Of a DNA stretch of 35,363 bases, positions 1-8,593 are shown in pieces. The first letter of the stretch is position 1; every line of letters begins with the position of its first letter. This DNA comes from Acidobacteriaceae bacterium (GTDB lineage: Bacteria > Acidobacteriota > Terriglobia > Terriglobales > Acidobacteriaceae). Both the position numbers and the translations under genes were made by a program. The stretch spans positions 1 through 35,363 of the forward strand of contig PLGM01000364.1 in NCBI GenBank assembly GCA_003139795.1. Reading direction: 5' to 3'. Below the pieces are notes generated by a model. That model saw only the letters and a list, made by a program, of their open reading frames with translations, did no database searches and was not told the DNA's origin.

Positions 1-305
1 CGGTGGTGGGCCGGCCGGACGAGATGAAAGGCCAGGCCATCTCAGCATTTGTGTCGCTGGAGCGCGGCAATTACCCCAGCGAGCAGTTGAAGGACGAGTT
101 GAGAAAGTGGGTTTCGAAAGAGATCGGCTCGCTGGCGCGGCCGGACGATATCCGCTTTACCGAGGCGCTGCCCAAGACGCGGTCGGGCAAGATCATGCGG
201 CGGCTGCTGAGGGAACTGGCCACGCATGGGGAGATCAAGGGAGACATTACTACGCTCGAAGACTTCACGGTGATCGCGAAGCTGAGAGAAGCGGAAGAGG
301 GGTAG
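1..305 (+). CDS. acs: acetyl-CoA synthetase, C-terminal fragment (5' end outside window)
   Basis: This is the last ~100 residues of an AMP-forming acetyl-CoA synthetase, which activates acetate to acetyl-AMP and then acetyl-CoA in the cytoplasm. The reading frame is open from the window edge (first full codon at base 3), so the gene starts outside. The segment is the mobile C-terminal subdomain. It contains the hallmark [14 protein letters not shown], whose Lys in SGK is the adenylation-step lysine controlled by acetylation in characterised Acs proteins. The tail [18 protein letters not shown] is typical of Acs rather than of other acyl-CoA ligases. The stop TAG is at 303-305, and a GC-rich hairpin follows. 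Identification is secure for the family; exact substrate (acetate or propionate) cannot be judged from this fragment. Confidence 0.9.
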   Translation, partial: VVGRPDEMKGQAISAFVSLERGNYPSEQLKDELRKWVSKEIGSLARPDDIRFTEALPKTRSGKIMRRLLRELATHGEIKGDITTLEDFTVIAKLREAEEG

Positions 306-317
306 GGTCTGCGCAGG

Positions 318-366
318 CCCACCCCAGCCGCAAAAAGTCGCCGCGGCGACACGCGGCGAGGGTGGG
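318..366. repeat. GC-rich imperfect hairpin after acs
   Basis: CCCACCC at 318-324 pairs with GGGTGGG at 360-366, and inside it GCCGC at 327-331 pairs with GCGGC at 353-357. There is no T-run, so it is not a classical terminator. It may be a palindromic intergenic repeat or may stop transcription after acs. Confidence 0.4.
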
Positions 367-410
367 GCACCCGTCGGAAGAGGGGTAGGAGATCTCACGC
401 GGAGGCAATG

Positions 411-932
411 ATGCGGCGTTTGCGTTATGGCGTGGCGACAAGCCTGGATGGGTTTATCGCCGGACCCAACGGCGAGTACGACTGGATTGTGCACGATCCC
501 GCGATCGATTTCGTCGCCATGTTCGCCCAGTACGACACGCTGCTGATGGGGCGAAAGACGTATGAGGTCGCCAGTGAGAAGGGCAAGTCGTGGGACAGCT
601 TTGGCCAGCGCTGGATCGTCGTGTCGACCACACTGAAGCCGGAGGAGCACCCCGGAATCACGATTCTGAGCGGCGGCATTGCGGAGGCGGTGGCCGCAAT
701 GAAGGCGCAACCGGGCAAGGACATTTGGCTGATGGGCGGAGGAGTGCTGTTTCGCGCAATGCTCGATGCGGGACTGGTGGATGCTGTTGAGGTCGCGCTG
801 ATTCCGGTGATGCTGGGGAGCGGAGTTCCGCTGCTGCCGGAGGGACGGCGCCGGAGCCTTCATCTGGAGGAGAGCAGGGCGTTGCCGAGCGGCATTCTGA
901 TGCTGAAGTACTCGGTTGCGCCGGAATCGTGA
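411..932 (+). CDS. dihydrofolate reductase family protein (RibD C-terminal domain fold)
   Basis: A single-domain cytoplasmic reductase-fold protein of about 173 residues, the usual size for stand-alone RibD_C/DHFR-like proteins. The N-terminus shows the typical strand then SLDGFIAG, followed by TLLMGRKTYE and the NADP-binding-like segment WLMGGGVLF. The family relates to bacterial dihydrofolate reductase and to the RibD reductase domain, but most stand-alone members have no proven substrate, so no pathway is assigned. Two ATGs lie in tandem at 408 and 411. The GGAGG at 401-405 is only 2 nt from the first but 5 nt from the second, so 411 is preferred. It is monocistronic or read through from acs. 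Confidence 0.82.
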   Translation: MRRLRYGVATSLDGFIAGPNGEYDWIVHDPAIDFVAMFAQYDTLLMGRKTYEVASEKGKSWDSFGQRWIVVSTTLKPEEHPGITILSGGIAEAVAAMKAQPGKDIWLMGGGVLFRAMLDAGLVDAVEVALIPVMLGSGVPLLPEGRRRSLHLEESRALPSGILMLKYSVAPES

Positions 933-968
933 GCGCCTGAGAATTCGGCCCGGAACTTCGTTCGAGCG

Positions 969-974
969 TACAAT
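969..974 (+). promoter_or_regulatory. possible -10 element (TACAAT) of the Uma2 gene
   Basis: TACAAT lies 23 nt before the ATG at 998, with the ribosome-binding GGAGG (984-988) in between. No convincing -35 box is seen. The same hexamer occurs just before murE and at 13998-14003 upstream of dxs. Confidence 0.3.
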
Positions 975-997
975 CACTCACACGGAGGCCCTTTTGC

Positions 998-1510
998 ATG
1001 GCCGCGACCACTTCCCTGATTTCCGTAGAAGAGTATTTGAAGACCACCGCCGACCCCGATTGCGAGTATGTGGCCGGAGTTGTCGAGGAGCGTGCTATGG
1101 GCGAATTGGACCATGCAAGATGGCAGAAGGCGCTTTTGAGGTGGTTTGCATCCCACGAACCGGAGTGGGGAATCTGGGTGTACGCCGAGTTACGTGTGCA
1201 GACGGGTGCGGACAGTTTTCGCGTGCCGGATGTGACGCTGCTCAGCCGCAGCGCTCCGCGCGAGCAGATCGTTACCCATCCGCCGCTTGGGGTCTTTGAG
1301 ATTCTTTCGCCGGAAGACTCGATGACGCGGACGCTGGAAAAGCTGGCCGACTACGAGCGCATGGGCATTGGCGCCATTTGGGTGATCGAGCCGAAGAAAC
1401 AGCTCTACTACCGCTATCGCGATGGGCAGCTCGGGCCCGGAACTGTCTTCGAGCTGCCGGGCAGCACGTTCAGCGTTGCGCTGGCTGAGATTGCCGCGCT
1501 AGTGGATTGA
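998..1510 (+). CDS. Uma2 family endonuclease (DUF820, PD-(D/E)XK fold)
   Basis: A 170-residue protein of the Uma2/DUF820 family, small soluble proteins with a restriction-endonuclease-like fold that are often abundant in Acidobacteriota and Cyanobacteria. Visible family marks are the N-terminal ISVEEYL, the acidic position in RVPDVTLL (about residues 69-76), the E in FEILSPEDS (about 95-103), and the late AIWVIEPKKQ with a Lys following the hydrophobic strand. Those D...E...K positions fit the PD-(D/E)XK core, although nuclease activity is not proven for most members. The start at 998 has GGAGG at 984-988 with a 9-nt spacer. A perfect 32-bp palindrome terminates the gene. Biological role is unknown. 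Confidence 0.85.
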   Translation: MAATTSLISVEEYLKTTADPDCEYVAGVVEERAMGELDHARWQKALLRWFASHEPEWGIWVYAELRVQTGADSFRVPDVTLLSRSAPREQIVTHPPLGVFEILSPEDSMTRTLEKLADYERMGIGAIWVIEPKKQLYYRYRDGQLGPGTVFELPGSTFSVALAEIAALVD

Positions 1511-1529
1511 TTTCCCAGGAGCAAAGAAA

Positions 1530-1561
1530 GAAGAGGCGTCCGCCGCGGCGGACGCCTCTTC
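1530..1561. terminator. bidirectional terminator, 32-bp perfect palindrome
   Basis: Bases 1530-1545 are the exact reverse complement of 1546-1561 (half site GAAGAGGCGTCCGCCG). It lies between two convergent genes. The left flank AAGAAAG gives a T-rich tail on the minus strand, so it is best suited to stop the minus-strand gene ending at 1630; on the plus strand it is a strong stem without a T-run. Confidence 0.7.
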
Positions 1562-1629
1562 GCGTCAGTTGGCCTGGTCTGACTTGAATGGCTGGGCCGG
1601 CTTGGTGTGGCCGGCCGGGGTTGGTTCGC

Positions 1630-2250
1630 TCAGAACCTGTAAACGACGCCGAGCGAAGCGCGGGAATCGAAAGTTCTGTGCGGCGAATAGGCGAGTTGCG
1701 ACGAATTTCCGGTGAAGGAAAACGACGCGCCGATGTAGTCGCCGGAAGCGCGCATGGAAAGATGCGGACTCAGAGTGTACTCGAGGCCTCCGCCGGGTCC
1801 GCCGGCAAAGGAGATGTTGGGGGTCTGGCTTTCCCCGCCGGTGTGTTCGCCGCCCAGCAGCAAATGCGCGAACCCGCCGACTTTTCCATAGATATTGGCA
1901 TGAATCACGGGCCCGAGGAGGACGGATTCGACCGAGGGGGTTAACGTGCTGCCGGCTACGACAGGGCTGGAGATGGGGAACCTGAAATAGTCGCCCTCGG
2001 CGGTGACGCCAAAGTATCTGCCCCAATCGCGGGTCAGGGAGAGGTTGACGCCCTGCAAACCGTAGCGCGACAGGTTGACCTGGTTGAGGCTGGTGTAGGC
2101 GTACCCGGCGTAGACTTCGTAATGGTAGGAGGGTTCACCGCGCTCGGTGGAGCGGGTTCCAGCGTCTGGGGCAACCTGGCTGGTGGCCGCCAGGGGCAGG
2201 AGCGCGGCCGGAATCATGGCCAGAATCGAAAGCAAGAACGTCCTCTTCAA
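1630..2250 (-). CDS. outer membrane beta-barrel protein
   Basis: A 206-residue secreted protein with a signal peptide (KRTF then a hydrophobic stretch to about residue 24) and a small beta-barrel pattern: alternating aromatic/hydrophobic strands such as YHYEVYAGYAYTSL and a C-terminal strand ending in VVYRF, the terminal Phe typical of BamA-inserted outer-membrane proteins. It resembles the OmpA-like/OprF-type barrel proteins common in Acidobacteriota; no ligand or function can be named. The start is a TTG at 2250, supported by GAGGAG at 2260-2265 (9-nt spacer) and by the intact signal peptide; the first ATG (residue 12) would cut into it. It is monocistronic and converges on the Uma2 gene. 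Confidence 0.75.
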   Translation of the reverse strand: MKRTFLLSILAMIPAALLPLAATSQVAPDAGTRSTERGEPSYHYEVYAGYAYTSLNQVNLSRYGLQGVNLSLTRDWGRYFGVTAEGDYFRFPISSPVVAGSTLTPSVESVLLGPVIHANIYGKVGGFAHLLLGGEHTGGESQTPNISFAGGPGGGLEYTLSPHLSMRASGDYIGASFSFTGNSSQLAYSPHRTFDSRASLGVVYRF

Positions 2251-2432
2251 CTTGAAAATCTCCTCAACACCGTGCTGTGGCTTGCTTGCCGTTGGCAGGG
2301 GCTTGTCCTTGAGTCCCCTGGAAGCAGACGCCGTGACTGGAATGCGGTACCCTCTTAGACTATCCTCTCCACCCCGGTTCGATGAAGTGCGACCAAGGAG
2401 CCTCCGATCAAGTTGCGAGAAAACGCATCTGG

Positions 2433-2601
2433 CCGGAGGGAGGCAGTCCCTCGGGGGCTAAAGAGGCTGCGGAAAAAGGCCGAGCTTGAAGGGAAACGCC
2501 CGCAAACCGTCCCTCCGGGGCTAAAGCCCCCGTTGATTCTGTTGGCTTCATGCGGGGGTTGAAACCCCCGCCTCCCTCCGGATCGAGTTTTTCCGCAGCC
2601 T
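2433..2601. repeat. intergenic palindromic repeat element (REP/MITE-like)
   Basis: CCGGAGGGAGG at 2433-2443 is matched in inverse by 2571-2581, and AGGCTGCGGAAAAA at 2464-2477 by 2588-2601. Inside are two perfect small hairpins: GGGGCTAAAGCCCC (2517-2530) and CGGGGGTT-GA-AACCCCCG (2553-2570). The two outer pairings cross each other, so they cannot both form at once in a simple stem. No coding signal is seen. The style (GGAGGGAG termini, CTAAAGCCC cores) is shared with the element at 6434-6589. Confidence 0.65.
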
Positions 2602-2651
2602 GTAAAGCCCCCGCAGATGGGGGACTCGATGCGGCGCGTCTAAGGTTGCGC

Positions 2652-2705
2652 CCTTTCAAAACAGCGTGGAAGACGGCGGCTAAGACCGCGTCCTTTCAAA
2701 ACAGC
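2652..2705. repeat. 14-bp direct repeat pair
   Basis: CCTTTCAAAACAGC occurs at 2652-2665 and again at 2692-2705, 40 bp apart, just after the 3' end of the minus-strand gene that ends at 2738. Together with the element at 2433-2601 it fills the 487-bp gap between 2250 and 2738, which otherwise shows only the leader of the barrel gene. Confidence 0.55.
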
Positions 2706-2737
2706 CCAATTTGCGTTTCTTCGACTTGATTGAAGAT

Positions 2738-4444
2738 TCATTGACGGGTTTCGACCGGAACCGGCACGGCGAGGGTCAGGAGCTTGCCGGAACTGTCTGT
2801 TACTGTGACGGCGATTCCGCCGGGAAGATAGCGGCCGATGACCTCGGGCTGGGCCCAATCCAGCTCCCATGCGTCCTCGATGGCCACCAGGGTATATTGG
2901 CCGGGGACCACGTCGTGGAGGGAGAAGCTGCCGTCGGAGTCAGACTGGTCGCGGCGGACGAGTCCCTGAAAGGCCGCGGTGTCTTTGGGCGCCAGCACCA
3001 CCATGACGCCGGCCACGCCCTTGCCGTCTTTGCGGGCAAAGCCCTGGACGCGCGTGGCGGCCTCGCTGACGGCGACCACGACCGAGAGCGGGCGATCACG
3101 CACGGCGACCAGGTTTCCAGGGCGGGCGCGGTTGCCCACGGTGGTGGAGGCGATCGGCAACTGCCGGCCGGAGCTCTCGACCCACAGCTCCCAGTCGCCC
3201 GGCGGGACGGCGGGAAAGCTGAAAGCGCCGCGGATGCAGACCGTTTGAATGGGGTTCTGGGGGCGCGCGGCGTCGAGCGATTCGAGGGTCACGGACCCAT
3301 CCCCAGCCAGCGGCTGGCCCGAGGCGGACCGCAGAGAGCCGTGGACGGAGACGGTGGGCGTGCCCAGGGTGGGGTCCAAATGCTGGCTGACGCTGGCGTC
3401 CAGGTCCACGATTCTGGGCGGGTCGCCCTGCACCAGCTCATAGTGGCCGGGCGCCACGCCGGTGAATTCGTTGGTCTGAGACTGCATGGCGTCAAGGAAG
3501 CCGGCGGTTTCCGCGGAGACCACGGCGCCGAAGACGGTCTGGCGCAGCTCCGCGCGGGCAATGGAGCCGTCCTGCTTGCGGGGTGTGTCCACGGCGATAT
3601 GCAGTGCGGGAACGGGGTGCAGGTTGATGTTTGCCTCCTCGCGGCTGCCTCCGGCCAGGACGATGCGCGTGGCGGCAGCCTCTTCCGGCGTAGAGTCGTA
3701 GAACGTGACCGGGTAGACCACGTCGAGCGCCGCGGTTGGCTCATTGGCCGCGTTGTCGCTGTCCGCGGCGCCGGCGGGCTTGTGGCGGGAACGGCTGGAG
3801 GAGCTGTGCAGCGCGTACCAGGGCTCGGCCGCGACCGCGAGCAGGTATTCTCCCGCAGCCAGATCGTCGAACTCGTAGGCGCCGGTATCGTCGGTGACGG
3901 TGGAGTCGGACTGGGCGATGCGGCTGCCCGGTTTGCCGTCATGGGACTTGAGGAAGAGCATCGCCTTGGCGCCCTCCACAGGGTCGCCGCCGTCGGTGGT
4001 GACCACCCCGTACAGGACGGCGCCGGGCGTGAGACGGAAGATGAGGCTGGACGTCTCCTGGCCTGGGCCGGTGACGATGGCGGTGCTGAACTCGTCGTGC
4101 TCGTCGTAAAAGGCGGTGCGAAATCCGCGCTTGGAAGCGGTGAGCTGGTACTTGGCCGCGGGCAGCCGCTCCAGCGCGAAGCGTCCTTCGCTGTCGGATT
4201 CGGCGGAGGCGATGGTGTGGCTGTCTTCCTCAGCCAGCACGGCCACGGTGGCGTGCCGCACCGGCTCGCCTGTGGCGGCATTGACCACCCGCCCGGCGAT
4301 GCGGTAAAGGCCGTTGGTGGGAGATGAAGGGTGGATCGATGCCTGCGGGGCGGTTTGCGGCAGTGCAGGCAGAGCCGCCATGGCCAACAGCAGGGCAAGG
4401 CCTGGCAGGCGGCTGGAACCGGGTTGGGTGGCGGAGGCCGGCAT
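2738..4444 (-). CDS. secreted carboxypeptidase-regulatory-like domain protein (downstream member of pair)
   Basis: A 568-residue exported protein. After a proline/alanine-rich signal peptide (hydrophobic core LPGLALLLAMAALPALP, about residues 13-29) come several beta-sandwich repeats of the carboxypeptidase D regulatory-like (CarboxypepD_reg) type. The first is clear: RIAGRVVNAATGEPVRHATV followed by SDSEGRFALERLPAAKYQL. Others start near GVVTTDGGDPVEGA, VHGSLRSASGQPLAG and VQGFARKDGKGVAG. No TonB plug or barrel follows, so it is not a TonB-dependent transporter. Such domains are structural or binding modules; no enzymatic motif is visible. Its ATG (4444-4442) shares one base with the TGA of the upstream gene, which indicates translational coupling. 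Function unknown; likely periplasmic or cell-surface. Confidence 0.72.
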   Translation of the reverse strand: MPASATQPGSSRLPGLALLLAMAALPALPQTAPQASIHPSSPTNGLYRIAGRVVNAATGEPVRHATVAVLAEEDSHTIASAESDSEGRFALERLPAAKYQLTASKRGFRTAFYDEHDEFSTAIVTGPGQETSSLIFRLTPGAVLYGVVTTDGGDPVEGAKAMLFLKSHDGKPGSRIAQSDSTVTDDTGAYEFDDLAAGEYLLAVAAEPWYALHSSSSRSRHKPAGAADSDNAANEPTAALDVVYPVTFYDSTPEEAAATRIVLAGGSREEANINLHPVPALHIAVDTPRKQDGSIARAELRQTVFGAVVSAETAGFLDAMQSQTNEFTGVAPGHYELVQGDPPRIVDLDASVSQHLDPTLGTPTVSVHGSLRSASGQPLAGDGSVTLESLDAARPQNPIQTVCIRGAFSFPAVPPGDWELWVESSGRQLPIASTTVGNRARPGNLVAVRDRPLSVVVAVSEAATRVQGFARKDGKGVAGVMVVLAPKDTAAFQGLVRRDQSDSDGSFSLHDVVPGQYTLVAIEDAWELDWAQPEVIGRYLPGGIAVTVTDSSGKLLTLAVPVPVETRQ

Positions 4445-6234
4445 CAGTGTTCGGGGACCTCCAGCATAAGATTGCTTGTCCCGCCGGGAGAGAGCGTGAC
4501 TTGCTGGCCTGGGTTGGGCAGCGCGGCCAGGACGGCGGGGTTGCGGTATTCCAGGTGGACCGGCGCGTCGAAGGTGTAGACGTGGTAGCTGCCCGGCGTG
4601 AGGCCATCGAGCGTGAGGGTCGGACCGGAGGAGGGATGGACGGTCATGGGGGGAACGTCCTGGAAGGTGTCAAAGTCCGCAACCACGTAGACGGTATAGA
4701 ACGGCTCTTCGCCGGGCAGGAACGCGGCCAGCACCCCCGGCAAGGTGAGAGCCAGCGTTGCGCAGTCGTCGCGCAGGGTCAGATCAATGGGCGGCGGCGC
4801 GGTGGAGAGGCTCAGGGCCAGAGGATCGCGAGCCAGGTTGAGGCCCGCGGCAGTGATTGGGCCTGCGCAGAGGCTTCTGCGCGGCAGGAGGGCGCTGAGC
4901 CAGTAAGAGCCGGGCTGCGCGGTCATGGTGATGGTGTCCGGCCCGTTGTCCATGGACCAGATGCTCTCGAAGCTGTTTTGGGGGATGCCGTCGGCCGGGT
5001 CGATGTTGAGGTTGACGAACTCCGCGGCGCTATTGCCCGGGAAAGCGATGCCGTTGGGGTTGTCGGGGTTGTGCTCGTAGCGCATACGGATGGTGGCAAC
5101 TTGCGGCGGGGAGAGCTGGACGCGCAGGCCGTTGATGGCATGGCCTCCTACGGTGAACTGGGCCGATCCGGCCACGGCGTCGGTGCGGCGGAAATCTTTG
5201 CCACCAACGATGAAGGAATTGCCGGCGATTTGAGGACGCTGGAACCCGCGAACCACCAATTCGTAGGTTCCATCGGGGAGATTGGCCTGCAGGCTGTGGG
5301 TGCCTTCGTCGTATTGCGCGGTGTAGGGCAGCAGATGGCCTGAGGCGTCCATCACGATGGCTGTATAGCCACCTTGCTGGCTGGCCTTCCCGGCGCCGGA
5401 CGCATCAGAATGCGAGGAGGCAAGGACGGTGACCGGGTAAAAGGGTTCGAGGGTAAGCGAGAAGTTTGCCTCAGCCTGCTGGCCGGCGGAGAGCCGGATG
5501 CGCGCCGCGCCGGCAAAGTCGCGCGCGTCAGGATAAAACAGGCTGGGGTAGCCGCTGCGGGCAATGTTGGCCACGCTGCCGGCGGCCACCGCGCTGACCG
5601 CCGGTTCACTCTCCAGGGCGGGTTGCGTGTAGAGGGCGTAGACGCCGTCGGGAAGGCCGCCAAAGCGGTAGGCTCCGTCGCCGTTGGTCCTGGTTGTGGT
5701 GACTTGCGCCCACACGGCGCGGCCGGAGCGGACCACCTGTTTGAGCAGGTTCACGGTAATGCCGTCGGCGGGGTCGCCGGTTGATAGTGCGATGTGGCCG
5801 CGAATCGCGCAGTTGGGCGCCAGCGTGAAGGCCAGTTCCGGCATCTGCGCCGCCACCAGCACACTGTGCGCCGGGCCGTCGGCCTGCAAGCTGGGCTCTT
5901 CGGCGGCATACGGGCGATCGCGAAAGCCGGGTTTGACGACACGGAAGATCTGGGGGCCCGCGGGCACGCCGGGAATCTCAAAATGGCCTTCACCGTTGGT
6001 CAGCGCGCCGGTGTCGGCGTCGCCCTCAATCCGCACCAGGGCGCGGGCAAGCGGTTCGCCGGTGTCGGCGTTGCGGACCACGCCAAGCACGGTCACGCGC
6101 GCCGTGTCGGAGGCGGTTGCGGGTTGGTCCGGCGGTTGGGCTGTGTACAGGCCGCCCTGCACCTGGGCCGCAAGCAACGCGGGGGCGAACAGGAAGATGG
6201 CAGACCACAAGCCGGCAATGAAAAAGGGTCGCAT
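4444..6234 (-). CDS. secreted carboxypeptidase-regulatory-like domain protein (upstream member of pair)
   Basis: About 596 residues, with the same architecture as its downstream partner. A signal peptide (MRPFFIAGLWSAIFLFAP, cleavage near LLAAQ) is followed by a typical module, VLGVVRNADTGEPLARALV then TNGEGHFEIPGVPAG, and further repeats such as IRGHIALSTGDPADGITV with GAYRFGGLPDGVYAL. The reading frame is open up to a GTG at 6306, but the ATG at 6234 places the signal peptide at the true N-terminus and has GGAAGG upstream (complement of 6251-6256), so 6234 is preferred. The two proteins probably act together outside the cytoplasm, since their genes overlap. No catalytic motif was found, and the pair cannot be tied to a known system. 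Confidence 0.72.
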   Translation of the reverse strand: MRPFFIAGLWSAIFLFAPALLAAQVQGGLYTAQPPDQPATASDTARVTVLGVVRNADTGEPLARALVRIEGDADTGALTNGEGHFEIPGVPAGPQIFRVVKPGFRDRPYAAEEPSLQADGPAHSVLVAAQMPELAFTLAPNCAIRGHIALSTGDPADGITVNLLKQVVRSGRAVWAQVTTTRTNGDGAYRFGGLPDGVYALYTQPALESEPAVSAVAAGSVANIARSGYPSLFYPDARDFAGAARIRLSAGQQAEANFSLTLEPFYPVTVLASSHSDASGAGKASQQGGYTAIVMDASGHLLPYTAQYDEGTHSLQANLPDGTYELVVRGFQRPQIAGNSFIVGGKDFRRTDAVAGSAQFTVGGHAINGLRVQLSPPQVATIRMRYEHNPDNPNGIAFPGNSAAEFVNLNIDPADGIPQNSFESIWSMDNGPDTITMTAQPGSYWLSALLPRRSLCAGPITAAGLNLARDPLALSLSTAPPPIDLTLRDDCATLALTLPGVLAAFLPGEEPFYTVYVVADFDTFQDVPPMTVHPSSGPTLTLDGLTPGSYHVYTFDAPVHLEYRNPAVLAALPNPGQQVTLSPGGTSNLMLEVPEH

Positions 6235-6433
6235 CGCTCGCCGCGGACTGCCTTCCGGTGAGCTCTGTTTCCCGCCCGCGCGATTATGGGTTGTTCGAGG
6301 GTCCACTCACCATTTTGACCGTTCAGAGCCGGGAAGGGAATCCGAGCGGCGAAGAAAACAGGGCCGACGCATCTTAATTTTTTCAACAAACTCCCGGCAG
6401 AAAACGTGATTGCCTTTGTCGTTGTTTGTCCCG

Positions 6434-6589
6434 TCGGAGGGAGCAGGGGCATTCATGCCCCTGAAACCATGCACGAAGCGATAGGGCTTTAGCCCCGGGC
6501 CTTTTATTTACGGCCAAGGGATGCCCGGGCCTAAAGGCCAATCCATCAGCCGCTCTGTTCAGGGGCATGAATGCCCCTGCTCCCTCCGA
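6434..6589. repeat. intergenic element with 32-bp perfect terminal inverted repeats
   Basis: Bases 6434-6465 are the exact reverse complement of 6558-6589. Each arm contains a near-palindrome around AGGGGCAT/ATGCCCCT, and the 92-nt interior carries AGGGCTTTAGCCCC-like and GGGCCTAAAGGCC hairpins. It has no coding content and sits in the 480-bp gap between the KimA-like gene (3' end 6716) and the start of the secreted-protein pair (6234). It may act as a terminator for the former; its size and perfect ends suit a MITE or REP-type mobile repeat. Confidence 0.7.
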
Positions 6590-6715
6590 AAACAATCGCC
6601 CGCGTGAGAATCGCGGCACAAACTGCCGGCGCAGCGAAGTTTAGGTGCACTGGCCCTGGCGAAGAAAACTCGCGGGGTCCTGAAGCTTCCGTTCCTCCGG
6701 AACTGCGCCTGCGGC

Positions 6716-8593
6716 TCATTTGTCTTCGAGATACCAGGGGATGTTGATCACGATGATGCGGCGGTTGCCGCGCATCAAGAGGATCACTTTGAGCATGTCG
6801 GCGCGGCGGTTGTGGAGCAGGTTCTGCCACCAGTGGCGCACCACCAACTCCGGCACCAGAACGCAGATCTTGTGGAAGCTGGACTCGCGTTCCGCCTTGA
6901 GGACGTAATCGATCACGGGCGCGAGGACGTAGCGGAAGGGCGATTGCAGGATTTCGAGTTTGGGAACGCATCTTCCGGCGGCGCGCAGTGGAGCGGCCAC
7001 ATCCCTCTCCCAATCCCTGCAGATCTCGTCCGGCTCGTCGCTGGTCTGCACGTGCAGGCAGCGGATATCGTTGGACATGGAGAGCGCAAAGCTCAGCGCC
7101 TTCTCCGAGATGCGGCTCCAGCGGTCGATGGGCAGCACCACGATGGGCTCGGTGACGGCGGCGGGGACGATGGGGCGGTCGAGGTCGATTTCGCGGTCCA
7201 CGCGGACGTAGTGGCGCTTGACGGCGTGCATGACCATGATCATGATCAGGATCAGCAGAGCCGTCACCCAGGCGCCGTCCACAAACTTGGCAACCAGGAC
7301 CACCACGGTGGTGATGCCGGTGGCCACGGCGCCCAGGCCGTTGACGAACATGTGCACCGGAGCGTTGCCCCGGCGCTTCCAATGCATGACCATACCGGCC
7401 TGGGAGAGGGTGAAGGCCATGAATGCGCCGATGGCGAAAAGGGGAATGAGCCGGTCGGTGATGCCGCCGAAGACGATCAGCAGCAGGGCGGTGAGCGCCA
7501 CCAGGACATAGATGCCCCAGGAGTAGAGCAGGCGCCGTCCGCGCAGCAGAAAGACGCGGGGCATGTAGTCGTCGAGGGCGATGGCGCGGGTGAGGCGGGG
7601 AAAATCGGCGAAGGCGGTGTTGGCCGAGAGAGCCAGCACCAGCAGCACCGAGGCGATGGTGACGTAGTAGAACCAGCCGTGGCCCATGACCGCGCGGGTC
7701 AGCATGGAGAGCACGCTCTCATAGCCCCGACTGCCGGGGTCGGTGGCGGCGATGCCGTAGGCGCGGCACAGGAGCGCAATGCCGGCCAGCAGCGCGGCCA
7801 GCAGAACGATGATGATGGTGAGCGTGATCTTGGCGTTCCTGCGCGTGTCGTCGCGGAAGGCCATCACGCCGTTGCTGACTGCTTCCACGCCGGTCATGGC
7901 TGTGCAGCCGGAGGAAAAGACCTTGGCGATCAGCCACCAACTGACGAGGGCGATGGGCGCGGGGATGGCGGGCAGCGGGGTGACCGGATGAGGATGGCCG
8001 CCCGAGTGCAGCACCTGCCAGGCGCCGACGCCGATGACGATCAAAAGCGTCCCGGTGAACAGGTAGGTGGGAATCATGAACACCACGCCGGTGTCGTGGA
8101 CGCCGCGCATGTTCACGATGGTCAGAATGAGCAGCACCGCGAGGCACAGTTCGAGCGTGTAGGGCTGCAGGCCGGGGGCGGCGGAGATGAGCGCGCCGAC
8201 GCCGGCCGAGATGCCCACGGCGGCGGTGAGGATGTAGTCGATCATCAGTGCGGCCGCGGCCAGCAGACCCGCGCCCTCGCCCAGGTTCTGCGAGGCCACG
8301 GTGTAGGAGCCGCCGCCCTGGGGATAAGCGTCGATGGTCTGCCGGTAGCTGAAGTAGACGATGGTCAGCAGGGCCACGATGGCCGCGCTCACCGGGACGA
8401 TGTAGTGCACGCCCATCAGGCCCAAGGGGATGAGCAGCGTGAGCGCCGCCTCAGGGCCGTAGGCGGCGGAGCTGAGAGCGTCCAGGCCGAAGACGGGAAT
8501 GCCGGCGAGGGGGCCGATGTGCTCGGCGCGCTCCTCGCTGGTGGCGAGCGGGCGGCCGAAGAGGAGGGTCATTGCGCGTGAGGAGATTGCCAT
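6716..8593 (-). CDS. KimA-like K+ transporter (APC superfamily permease with cytoplasmic C-terminal domain)
   Basis: A polytopic inner-membrane protein of 625 residues: about 12 hydrophobic segments up to residue ~460, then a soluble domain of ~160 residues. It matches Bacillus KimA (YdaO), a K+/H+ symporter, through LFGRPL at the N-terminus, DALSSAAYG (D38, Y45), SYRQTIDAYPQGGGSY, DYILT (D119, Y120, T123), SSGCTAMTGVEAVSNG, IPLFAIGAFMAFTLSQ and, in the tail, a WWQNLLHNRRAD segment. From memory of KimA, the D/Y pairs line the K+ site; the KimA Ser four residues after the conserved Thr is Gly127 here. The C-terminal domain has a UspA-like look and in KimA is the c-di-AMP-responsive part. The ATG at 8593 gives the family-typical N-terminus; an in-frame ATG at 8653 would add 20 residues. 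A repeat-type operator lies upstream. Confidence 0.8.
   Translation of the reverse strand: MAISSRAMTLLFGRPLATSEERAEHIGPLAGIPVFGLDALSSAAYGPEAALTLLIPLGLMGVHYIVPVSAAIVALLTIVYFSYRQTIDAYPQGGGSYTVASQNLGEGAGLLAAAALMIDYILTAAVGISAGVGALISAAPGLQPYTLELCLAVLLILTIVNMRGVHDTGVVFMIPTYLFTGTLLIVIGVGAWQVLHSGGHPHPVTPLPAIPAPIALVSWWLIAKVFSSGCTAMTGVEAVSNGVMAFRDDTRRNAKITLTIIIVLLAALLAGIALLCRAYGIAATDPGSRGYESVLSMLTRAVMGHGWFYYVTIASVLLVLALSANTAFADFPRLTRAIALDDYMPRVFLLRGRRLLYSWGIYVLVALTALLLIVFGGITDRLIPLFAIGAFMAFTLSQAGMVMHWKRRGNAPVHMFVNGLGAVATGITTVVVLVAKFVDGAWVTALLILIMIMVMHAVKRHYVRVDREIDLDRPIVPAAVTEPIVVLPIDRWSRISEKALSFALSMSNDIRCLHVQTSDEPDEICRDWERDVAAPLRAAGRCVPKLEILQSPFRYVLAPVIDYVLKAERESSFHKICVLVPELVVRHWWQNLLHNRRADMLKVILLMRGNRRIIVINIPWYLEDK

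Noticed and set aside
2711-4327. 538-codon open frame on the plus strand
   Set aside because: It is the complement of the secreted-protein gene; it is Gly/Val/Asp-rich without motifs, whereas the minus strand has a signal peptide and recognisable domains.
6812-8581. 589-codon plus-strand frame
   Set aside because: Antisense to the KimA-like gene; composition is dominated by His/Asp/Gly repeats produced by reverse-complemented membrane-protein codons.
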